Shown: one piece after another, positions 11,531 through 21,318 of the stretch
Position numbering within the stretch: the first letter of the stretch is position 1
How the letters are laid out: each line of letters begins with the position of its first letter
Source of the DNA: Myrica gale
Lineage: Eukaryota; Streptophyta; Magnoliopsida; Fagales; Myricaceae
Length of the DNA stretch: 64,000 nucleotides
Direction of reading: 5' to 3'
NCBI GenBank assembly: GCA_963930655.1
Contig: OZ005608.1
Span: 7,378,001 to 7,442,000, forward strand
Notes under the pieces: generated by a model
Databases searched by the model: none
Seen by the model: the letters and a program-made list of their open reading frames with translations, nothing else
What the model was told of the DNA's origin: nothing
Position numbers and translations under genes: made by a program

Positions 11531-12161
11531 CGCCGCTTGCACCACCATGGGTGGTGATGCTCCTTCGACTCCCTGGCTCATCCTCTTCCATTCCCCACCT
11601 AGCACCGGTAGGGGTGATGGCACTACAAAAAAACCGGGTTTTAACAGCGGTTTTCTAACGGCGCTTTCTGAAAACACCGCTAAAAGTCACCTATAGCAAA
11701 GTTTTTTTGGACCGCCGTTAAAAAAACGCTGCTAAAAACTTCGTTGTCTTTTAACAGCGTTTTTTTAACGGGGCTCATAAAAAACGCCTCTAAAAGTCAC
11801 CTATAGCGGCGCTTTTATGACCACTGTTAAAAGACAACAAAGTTTTATAGTAGCGGTTTTTTATCGGCGCTTTCTAAAAACGCCGCTAAAAGTCACCTAT
11901 AGCAGCGCTTTTTTTTACTGCCGTTAAAAAACCCCCGTTAAAAGTCAATGAAGTTTTTAGCAGCGTTTTTTTAACGGCGGTCCAAAAAAGCGCTGCTATA
12001 GGTGACTTTTAGCGGCGTTTTTAGAAAGCGCCGTTAAAAAACCGTTGTTAAAACCCAATTTTTTTGTAGTGCCACCACCCCTACCGGTGCTAGGTAGGGA
12101 ATGGAAGAGGATGAGCAAGGGAGTCGAAGGAGCATCACCACTCATGGTGGTGCAAGCGGCG
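11531..12161. repeat. 631-bp foldback (nested inverted repeat)
   Basis: Outer arms 11531-11620 and 12072-12161 are reverse complements over 90 bases with about four mismatches. They start CGCCGCTTGCACCACCATG and include TCCTTCGACTCCCT and CTAGCACCGGTAGGGGTG. Between them lies a CACTA element that is itself largely self-complementary. The whole forms one long potential hairpin. The outer arms are G+C-rich, unlike the CACTA repeats, and may be a captured fragment. Confidence 0.8.
11621..12071. mobile_element. non-autonomous CACTA element, 451 bp
   Basis: The left terminus is CACTACAAAAAAA and the right terminus, read inward, is the same 13-mer. The match continues for about 30 bases with three differences. 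The interior is only subterminal repeats (GTTTTAACAGCGG, CGCCGCTAAAAGTCACCTAT), which makes it a CACTA MITE. A 3-bp target duplication cannot be read because the inverted symmetry continues into the flanks (TGG and CCA). Confidence 0.8.
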
Positions 12162-14692
12162 GAGGACGATGGCAAGATCTATACATGAATGGAGGTATCG
12201 TAAGAGATTAGTTTACTTTTGTGTTGAGTTGAATAAATAATGTTCTAGATTTAGAGATCCTTTCCTAAACTCTAGAAGATTCATTTCCTTTGAGTTTATC
12301 TTTATTTAGGAATGTAATATCAAATCTCCTTGATTAATGAGATTGATTCTTAAAGATCATTTGATTTAATTGTAATTTGATTTGATTCCATTAGAGTTTG
12401 CAAGCACCTAAGGATGTCTATATAAACACCTTAGGTGCATTAGAGTGAATCATTCAAAATAGTAGAGTCTTGGATATCCTGAGTACTTTTGGGGAGTGTT
12501 TTGGCCAAGCATAGACATGTATATGCTAAGTCGGTGTCATGGCTAATAACCTTGTCACTTGAGATTCATTCTAGGCTAATAACCTAGTTTAGGTACCCAT
12601 TCTTGAGCTAATTAACCCTTGATGATGAATTTTTCTTGTGTATTTATGGTTATTGAGTTAATTAACCCTTAATCACATTTTTTGTTCTTCATAATAATAT
12701 CTTGACAATTCTCCATTTTTGTTGTTAGATACTACATTTCACCTTGCCAATAACGGTTTTGAAGGATCGATTGGGGTGATCGCATTCGAATCACTTGGCG
12801 GAAGTTGGCGTTGTTAAGGTGGCCTAGACCGGGGTACCTAACAGTCCGTCCCCACGCACTGCCGAAAGGCGGTAACTTGGTAGTGTTGAGCAGGCCAAAG
12901 AATGCAGAAGTCACTCAAGTGGTGCGTGATCGCCAAGACCGTCGAGAATAGTTGCAGCAAAAAGCCTAGTGAGACACCGTGCGCCGACTAAATGAGGCTG
13001 AACTAGTGCGGTTTGGCTCACTGGGAGGAGCATACATCATCCAACCTCCAAGATTCCGAACAAAAGGGATCACCGGGATCTAACCGCCAAGATTCGGTAC
13101 AAAAGGAAAACCGAGAAAAGGGAGGGAGAGGAAAATGGAAAGGGATAAAAGAGAGAAAGAGGGGGCAGTGGGAGAGCCGGAGCTCCTCCCACCGCCAGAA
13201 AACTTGGTGAAGAAGGTGACTAAAGTTGGGAGAGAGGAAATTTCTAGAGAGAAGGTAGAGTATCTCTATCTAGAACACAGATTTTAGACATACACTCAAA
13301 AGAGCTTTTAAAGGTGTGTCTATATCATCCCTGAAGGAAGTCATTAATGTGTTGTGCCATACATTACTGAAGGTTTGTTTGAGACAACGAACACGTCTCT
13401 TCTTAATGACTGCCAAAATCTCTTGGAAGCATCCAAATCATCCCTTGCAAAGAGGCAATCGAAGCTTACAAATAGCATATGCAATTGTTGGACTTGCAAA
13501 GAGCCAACCAAAAATTATAGGAAGAGCAAGCCCTACCCACTAGAAAACATAAAGGAATGACTTACTGCTCAATTAATTATTTTTGCAGAATACCAACACC
13601 TTCTTTTTTCTTTTTGTGCTTTTCAACTTTCATGTTGCCTTGCTTGTGTTAGTAGAGGAGTGAACGAAGTGGTGAGAGAAACACATCCCCACCCTTGATT
13701 GAAGGCAAAGATGTTGTCAACTTCTCACAGCGGCATCGGTGGCTCCATCAGTTCCGGTGACGAGAGACAATGTTGAAAAATCCTAATTATACCCAATTAA
13801 AACCTAAAGGGCGTGAATATTTGTTTCCCCTCTAATTAAAGATCAATAAAAATTTTAAAATATGTTCCAAAATTGTTCAGTTTAGATATGCATAATAATC
13901 AACTCAATCGAAAAATAAGAAGCAGAAAATTAAATCAAACTTCAATCATATAAAAGACAAGGATTTGGTGACGAATTAGAAACCTTTGAAATACCATTCA
14001 AAGGAAAAACCACTCCAGGTTAGCAGCCACATGAAATTCACTAAGAAGAAAACCTTAGAAACAATGATTCAGACACATGCTTGACTTTGACAACCCTAAT
14101 GTAATAATCTAAGCATCCTCTATTAGACCCGCTTTGTGCGGCATTTACCTCATACTTTTGAGATTATTCTTATAGATTCTTCAAGAAAAAACCTTGTTCT
14201 TCAGATGACCTTCAACACTATGAAGGTTCCTCAACAATGGTGATTAAGATGAAGGCATAAATCTTCTGGTGTTTTTCTCTTAGAAAATGAGGCACAAGGA
14301 TACTCAATCATAGCCTCAAATACCTTTCTGGCTGTCCTTCACGAACCCTATTAGGGTTTCTCCATTTTCCACAAGGAAAGTTCAGAAAATCACGAGTTTT
14401 TAAAATTCGCCGAAAGTCGCTCGAGCGTGACTCAAACATGAAGTCTCTGTCTGAATTCTTCATGGTTCGCTCGAGCTTGGACTGAGTGTCAGTCAAACGT
14501 AAAGTATATGTAAGAAATACTTCGTTTCACTCTCGAATGGTAGTTGAGTGACAAACCAACTTGAACCCAACTAAAAAATAAACTCTTAAACGACATAGGA
14601 CAAAAACATACAACTCGATAAAGACATATTTTGACACGAAATTTAGCCAATACAAAAATGCACTAATAAATGTGTATCGGTTTCTCTAAGTC
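12162..14692. other. MULE interior, unassigned, possible LTR-like stretch
   Basis: No gene is supported. 12190-12700 has the look of an LTR: a TATA-like TCTATATAAACACC at about 12417-12430, followed by a leader-like segment, but no partner LTR is found. 13000-13130 contains a short direct repeat (CCAAGATTC then ACAAAAG). Frames at 13316-13560 are short and unrecognised. 14400-14560 has GCTCGAGCG-type palindromic motifs. Confidence 0.35.
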
Positions 14693-15029
14693 AAAAGATT
14701 GGGGGGAAAATTATGTTTCTATCGGGTTTGGGCGTATCGGGTAAGGTTTACGATTGATTATAGTTTTTTTTCAAATTTCTGTACCATATTTACCAATGTG
14801 TCTGTCATTTTTTTGGGTGTTTTTCTATGCTAAAGTCGTACACGTGGCGGCTTTTCATTAGACATTATGTATTTCTCTTTTAGTTGACTGGACACATAAG
14901 TAACAAAATTAGATGAAATGATGAAATCGACAAACAAAAATAAATTGAGATTTATTTGAGCAAATTTGAAACCTAGGGACCATTTTTTAAAAGGATGCAA
15001 ATCTCAGGGACCAATTTGGTCTTTAACCT
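14693..15029 (-). repeat. right terminal inverted repeat of the MULE
   Basis: Inverted partner of 4410-4745. Directly outside it is TTAATCAAG (15030-15038), identical to the 9 bases left of the other end. The CACGTG at 14841-14846 matches the one at 4594-4599. Confidence 0.85.
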
Positions 15030-15342
15030 TTAATCAAGAGTCCTTGATTATATGCACTAAGAAAGGACGACCAGACTTTCAGAATAGTTAGTGGCACAGC
15101 AAGTTAGGGGTCCAAAAGGCCTTGACAAGGCCCAAATAGCCCAAAATCGAAAAATAAACAAACTAAAAAGACCAATTTGAGGGAAACACAGAGTGGCTTC
15201 CCAGAAACGCGGTGGAGAAAGGCGGCATAAGCGACAGAAGGAGAAGGAAGAGTGGCTGGAAAAGAGAAAGGCTAGACTGTGAGGTGCATGTGTGTGCACG
15301 AAACACCATGCCCTAGCCAGCTACCATCCAACTAGAGTAGAA

Positions 15343-15561
15343 TATTAAACTATATAATTAGTTTTTTAAACAGCTCGATGAGCTGTTAGTACAAGTAGTT
15401 AGAAGTTGTTATACATCTGTCATATACCAGTCTATTAGCTGGTTCGTTATAGAGCTCCCTCTATATATAGAAGAGTTGTACTTATTTATTGATTAATGCA
15501 ACAAATTATTCAACCATTCTTTCTTCTTCACTCTGCTCTCATTTCTCTCTGAGCATTTACA
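15343..15561 (+). repeat. 5' LTR of the decayed copia element, 219 bp
   Basis: Matches 18698-18880 apart from substitutions and a block of about 36 bases (roughly 15400-15437) that the 3' LTR lacks. CTATATATAG at about 15460-15470 is a plausible TATA region. Confidence 0.88.
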
Positions 15562-15572
15562 TGGTATTAGAG
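15562..15572 (+). other. primer-binding site, initiator Met-tRNA type
   Basis: TGGTATTAGAG directly follows the 5' LTR. It differs by one base from TGGTATCAGAG, the complement of the initiator Met-tRNA 3' end used by plant copia elements. Confidence 0.8.
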
Positions 15573-15607
15573 GTTTACTGATTCATGGCTTCCGAAATAA
15601 AATAAAC

Positions 15608-18600
15608 ATGAGCATATCTCTCCTGCTACCCCATCTGCTATGCATGTCACCAATGCTCAGCTTCAAGATAATTTTGCCAAATGGTCAAATATGTGAGAGT
15701 CACACATACTGGCAGTGTCAAGCTATCCAACAATATTATTCTTACAAACGTCCTAGTATCCCTACATTTAGTTTTAACCTTCTCTTTATCAGCAAGTTAA
15801 CACACGATATTAATTGTTGTGTTTTGTTCCAATCTAACCTTTGTCATATTTAGGACCAATCCAGTTGGAGGAAGATTGGATTAGCTGAACAAAAATGTGG
15901 CTTATATTATTTGCTGTCTATTTCAGACAATTCTTTTGTTTATGCATCTGTTGGCAGTTCTGTTTTTCCTTCTTGTTGTTCAATTTCGTCTCATAACTTG
16001 TGGCAATACAGACTTGGCCACTTACCTTCTTCCATGTTAAAATTGTTACAATCTAATAATACTGCCATTTATTTTACGGACACCTTAGCAAAACAGAAGA
16101 AACTGTCATTTCCTTCTCAGCAGCATCAATCTCACCACATTTTTGATCTTATACATTGTGACATATAGGGTCCAATGTCAGTTTCTACCATAGATGGATC
16201 TCGATATTTTCTTACAATCGTTGATAATTTTAGTAGGTTTACTTGGGTCTATTTGATGCATTCCAAGTCTCAAACATCAATTATCTTACAATCTTTCTTT
16301 AATATGATTCAAACTCAATTTAATCTCAAAATCAAAGTTGTTCGTACTGACAATGGTCTTGAGTTTAAATTGACCTCTTCTATGCCTCTCAAGGTGTCAT
16401 TCACCAATACTCTTGTGTTGAAACTACTTAACAAAACGACATTGTTGAACGAAAGCATCAACACATTTTAAATGTGGCTAGAGCTCTAAAATTTTAGTAT
16501 CAAATTCCAATTTAGTTTTGGGGGGAATGTATACTTACTGCAGTGTACTTGATTAATTGAACTCCCACTCCTCTTTTATCAAATAAGTCTCATTTTGAGA
16601 TTTTATTTTATGTTAGTCCAACATATACTCATCTTAGAGTATATGGATGTCTTTGTTTTGCCTCTACTCTACTTCGTAATAGAACTAAGTTTGATCCTCA
16701 GGCATCCAAATGCATTTTCTTAGGTTATCCGTATGGGGTTAAAGGGTATAAAATTTATGAACTTCAAAGTCATAAGGTTTTTATCTCTCGAAATGTTCAA
16801 TTTTTTGAACATATTTTACCCTTTGCAAATTTGTCTTTACCTCCCGATCCTATTGTAGTTCCAGCTCCTATTTCTGATACTATTTTGTCTTCTGCTGATA
16901 TTATACCTACACCTAGCTCTGTCCCATCTAATTCAAATTAAAATGCTCATTCTTCTCCTCGTTTCGTTCCAGCTATCCCTTTTCTGATATTTCCATTTCT
17001 TCCATTACTCTTCATCGTTCTACTCGTAATAGGACTGCTCCACCTTATCTTCAACATTATTATTGTCAATCGGTTCAATCCAAATCTGCTCCTCTGTTGG
17101 TTCCTGACTCTGGTACCCCTCATTCTCTTTTTCATTATCTTGGTCATGCTCACTAAGCCAACTACATTTAACCAAGCTGTTGAATTTGCTGAGTGGCATG
17201 AGGCTATGCAGAATGAGATCCATGCTCTTCAGGCCAATGATACTTGGGTCATCACTTATCTTCCTCCCAATAAAAGTCCTACTGGCTACAAAAGGATTTT
17301 TAAGATTAAGTATCGATCAAATGGCACAATTGAGTGATATAAAGCCCGACTAGTTGCCAAAGGCTACACCCAACGTGAAGGGTTTGACTACTTTGACACA
17401 TTCTCTCCCGTGACTAAAATCTCTACTGTTAGAGTTCTTCTTGCCTTAGCTGCTACGAAGAATTGGTATTTACATCAATTGAATGTAAATAACGTTTTTC
17501 TCCATAGTGATCTCGTTGAAGAGATTTTTATGACCGTGCCATAAGGTTTTCAAATGCAGGGGGCAAATCAAGTGTGCAAATTAACCAAGTCCCTTTTATG
17601 GCCTTAAACTAGTCTCTAGGCAAAGGTTTTTTAAGTTTCCTCAGTTTTTGCTTGTTAATGGTTTTGCTCAGTCAAAATTCGATAATTCTCTATTCACTCG
17701 GCATTCTAGCAGCTAATTTTTGGCCTTACTAGTCTATGTTGATGACATAGTTCTTGCTAGTAGTGACGTCCAAGCTGTTTGAGATTTTAAGCAAGTGATC
17801 AATGACATATTCAAGATCAAGGATTTAGGCCCTCTTAAATTTTTTCTTAGTTTAGAGGTTGCTAGATCTTCCAAGGGAATTTCTTTCTGTCAACACAAAT
17901 TTTCCCTTGATGTTCTTACTTCCTCGGGTTTAACTTGTTCTCGTCCAGCTAAGACACCTGTGGAGCAAAACCTCAAGCTTGATTCTTCTACAGGTGATCT
18001 TCTTCCGGATGCTACTGTATACCGCAGATTAATTGGCAATTGCTATATGTCACAATGTCTCGCCCTGACCTATCCTATTATGTTCCGGTTTTAAGTCGGT
18101 ATATGGATACTCCTCGTGCTCCCCATTTGCAAGCTGCCCATAGAATCCTTCAATATTTGAAGACCATTGTTGGCCAGAGTCTTTTCCTTTCCTCCACATC
18201 TTATATTCATCTGAAAGCCTTTTCCGATGTGGATTGGGCTACTTGTTCAAAGTCTCGCAGGTCCGTGATTGGCTAAAATGTGTTTATCGGTGATTCCTTG
18301 GTCTCCTATAAATCTAAAAAGCAAACCATGGTCTCTCGCTCGTCTGCTGTGGCAGAATATCGCGTCATGGCTATTGTTGTAGCTGAGTTACAATGGCTTT
18401 TATATTTACTTGCAGATTTCCAGATCTCTCATCCTCAGCAAGCTCTTCTCTACTGTGATAGTCAATCCGCTCTTTACATCGTTGTAAATCCGTTGTTCCT
18501 TGAGCGGACTAAGCATATAGAGATAGTTTGTCATTTTATACGAGATAAAATAAGAGCTGGTATCATTCAGACTTTCCATGTAGCTTCACGGCATCAGGTT

Positions 18601-18690
18601 GCTGACCTTCTCACAAAGGCACTTGGCTATGATCAGCTTCACTTTCTACTTGGCAAGGTGGGTGTTTTGAATATTCACACTCTATCTTGA
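15608..18690 (+). pseudogene. copia gag-pol pseudogene (pre-integrase, integrase, RT, RNase H)
   Basis: Fragments follow in the normal copia order. A short gag-like start is followed by the end of protease and the pre-integrase zinc region (SFNLLFISKLTHDIN, LWQYRLGHLPSSML). The integrase core comes next (GSRYFLTIVDNFSRFTWVYL, VVRTDNGLEF) with its C-terminal block ([20 protein letters not shown]). RT follows ([47 protein letters not shown]), then RNase H ([30 protein letters not shown]). In-frame stops occur near 15852, 16168, 16940, 17336 and 17544, with several frameshifts. Most of gag and protease is deleted, so no product is expected. Its RNase H block resembles the element at 1-1843, so both belong to related lineages. 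Confidence 0.9.
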
Positions 18691-18697
18691 GGGGGCA
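18688..18697 (+). other. polypurine tract
   Basis: TGAGGGGGCA lies directly before the 3' LTR, the plus-strand primer site of the element. Confidence 0.75.
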
Positions 18698-18880
18698 TAT
18701 TAAAATATATAATTAGTTTTGTAAACTGCTCGATGAGCTGTTAGTTCAAGTAGTTAGCTGGTTCGTTACTGAGCTCTCTCTATATATAGAAGAGTTGTAC
18801 TGCTCGATTGATTAATACAACGAATTATTCAGCCATTCCTTCTTCTTCACTTTGCTCTCATTTCTCTCTAAGCATTTACA
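18698..18880 (+). repeat. 3' LTR of the decayed copia element, 183 bp
   Basis: Partner of 15343-15561. It lacks about 36 bases between two short TTAG/TTAGCTGG repeats, which points to a deletion between direct repeats after insertion. Confidence 0.88.
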
Positions 18881-20023
18881 CAGAATGAGCCGCCGTGAGA
18901 AGCAGCTGACGTTAGTATGAAGTACTGTGCCCCCAGAAAACCAGGAAAATCGACTCAAGAGGAAAATGAATGCCTAAACAAATGTTTGCAAAGGATTCTC
19001 CTGTAATTAGAAGCTCAAATTTGTGCTAGATGATCAGCTTGATTCGTGAAATAACATAAATGGGCCCTTACATGTATTAAGCTTTAGCTTATAGTTGACT
19101 AGGGGTATTTGTGTTTGCTTCGATGATCTGAACTTGGCATATTAAAGTTTTTCTATGCAATTATTCTTTACCAATCAAAATATCCGAAAAGTTTTTCAAT
19201 CTTGTTAGTGTTTTGGGATTGAGAAACTGGAAAGCGAACATGCATGCATATATGAAGTCTCCGTTGCCCGCCCATCCCACAGCTGAGCCCAATTGGTTGC
19301 TGTGCTTCGTCCAGGTCAGAAATGGGCCTGGTTGGACACCGTACTAGCCCAAATTTGAGGGGAGAAATTGCGGCAGACAGGCTGCATGGTTGCAAAAAGT
19401 TTTTGCCGTCACATGCCTATGCAGTAGCGACCTAATCAATAATCAATTTGGTTTAGCCTGACAGAGCCTCTTGTGATTATAACTACGTCCAATAAGATGT
19501 TTACTTAAAAAACCTATTTTATACGATTGATCCTTAAAATTACCACTATTGTTTTAACTTGTCCTCCTAGCTAGCTAGCACTAACTGGGTCATTTGCCGG
19601 GACAGATAAAGAGTCTTGCATCTCTTTAACCTCAGCTTACCTCGTAGTACACATACTGCTTTAATCAATATTTGCTGGGATACAGTTTTGTATAATTAGC
19701 TCTCTTTTTTCTTTTTTGTCGAAGTTATCTCTAACCTTCCCTTACCCATGAACAGTATAATTTGGAACCTAACACATTCAGCAATTACTTAAACAAATTT
19801 TTTTTTTCTACCGAATTCTTTAAATCCTTTCTTTCTATGATGATCATATATATCATCCCAAAGCTTGCACTTTTGACATTATCGGAATGATCATTAATTT
19901 TTAGGGACGACTATGACATATGAGCTGACAAATTAAGGATGAAAATACAATTTATTTATTAATGTGTTTTTTAGTCATAAGAAGGATGTTCTAGTGAGAA
20001 TTAGATTCTATCACAAATAAAAA
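18881..20023. other. intergenic, no feature recognised
   Basis: No coding region, RNA gene or clear repeat was seen. The open frames are short and without motifs. Confidence 0.5.
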
Positions 20024-21175
20024 TATAATACTCTGTCCCGAAAAAGGTGTAAGTGAGTAATTCGAATTTTAAACGAAGAGATAGAGTTTAATCCTATATT
20101 TGATTTTTGGATAGAGGTTGAACCGTATTTTTGAATTTAAAGGTGCTGATATGAAAATCTGATCCATATTTGAATTTAAAGGTTTGAATAGAGATTTGAT
20201 CTTGAGTTTGAATTTAAAGATTAAGATATAAATAAAGATTATTATGATATTTGAATTTGAAAGATGCGGACAAAAATATTCTGTTTGAATTTAAAAGTGA
20301 TGGATAGAGGTATGTTTGAATTTTAAAAGTTGAAGAGATTGAGGTTAATAAATGGCCGCAGAGAATGTATATTGGAGACCAAAATTTGGATTGAGGTGGT
20401 GCTACTAGGTTCCAAGAGATTGTTCGGATATTATTGGAGAAGTTTTAAAGATTGGTTAAGCGTTCGATGTAAGTGGTTCTTCAATGAGATTTTTAAACGT
20501 GTAAAATCTTTTATATTGTTTTGATGTATTATTTGGGGAACTAAACAGGTTTTGGGTAAATTGAGATTATTGGGATTTCGTGAAACTCAATTGAAATATT
20601 TATAACTTGTTTTGGTGAGCATACTGTGAAAATTGTCCTTGAGGTGACGATATATCTCTGTGGTCTGTGTGACCAATTTGATATCCTCGTGGTATTCGGA
20701 GGTCTTTGTGACCATTGGTAATTTTCCTATATTGTGTTGTCTTGGATATTTTTTGTTACAAACTTGTATTTTTTGGTTCGGTATGACTCACGATGTTTTA
20801 TTTTAGATTTCGGTTATTGTGATAAAATTATTTTTTCTTCAACCCTCATTGACTTACTACTTACTGAGCTAGTCGTAACTCACCCCTTATTCTCATATTT
20901 TTCAGAGTTGGCAAAATTAGAGAAGTTCGAGGAGATTCATATAGATTTATGTTTTACAAGGCGTGTTTTGCAAGAGTACTTTTGGAGATTATTGTCTGTG
21001 AATTAGATATTGTATTACTTTGGAAGGTCTTCATCGATATTGGAAATATCAGATATGCTAATGTAAATTTTAGGGCTCAGATTGATTTTTTTGGGTCTTT
21101 TTACGGTTTATAAATATTTTGCTTAGGTTGTACAAAATTAGTTTTGAAATATTGAAGCTTAGATAAATGATTATT
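20024..21175 (+). repeat. 5' LTR of the remnant, about 1.15 kb
   Basis: Starts TATAATACTCTGTCCCG and aligns with the 3' LTR start (TGTAATACCCCTCC), then follows it at high identity (TTTAAACGAAGAGATAGAG, TTGAATTTAAAGGTGCTG and so on). Its end is rearranged: the last ~75 bases before 21240 repeat the stretch containing TTGTACAAAATTAGTTTTGA. Confidence 0.75.
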
Positions 21176-21318
21176 CGGATATGCTAATATTTTCCTGAGG
21201 TTGTACAAAATTAGTTTTGAAATATTGGGGCCTAGATAAATAATTATCCATGGTGAAAAAATATTTGTGGAAGGTGTCGCAAATTACGGGGATAAGATTT
21301 CTTTTAAGGAGGGGAGAT

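Larger units (their letters stand above)
4410..15029. mobile_element. large Mutator-like (MULE) element, non-autonomous, 10.6 kb
   Basis: Two long inverted repeats (4410-4745 and 14693-15029) bound this block, and their outer ends are flanked by the identical 9-mer TTAATCAAG (4401-4409 and 15030-15038). Terminal inverted repeats of several hundred bases plus a 9-bp target duplication are the hallmark of Mutator superfamily elements. The termini are GGGTTAAAAGACC on the left and AGGTTAAAGACC on the right (read inward). No MURA-type transposase frame is visible, so the copy would depend on another element. The interior carries other transposon debris: a LINE-like piece, CACTA subterminal arrays, a CACTA foldback and a MITE. 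That explains its size. A captured gene start may lie at 4862. Confidence 0.8.
15343..18880 (+). mobile_element. Ty1/copia retrotransposon, decayed but with both LTRs
   Basis: The 5' LTR (15343-15561) and 3' LTR (18698-18880) begin TATTAAA and end GCATTTACA. A primer-binding site follows the first and a polypurine tract precedes the second. TAGAA (15338-15342) and CAGAA (18881-18885) look like a 5-bp target duplication with one change. The total of 3.5 kb is shorter than a usual copia element because gag and most of protease are missing. The pol frame carries many stops and shifts. Confidence 0.9.

Noticed and set aside
12190..12720. A solo LTR with TATA box
   Set aside because: The TATA-like motif is good, but no TG/CA ends, target duplication or partner LTR could be found, so it is only mentioned as a possibility.
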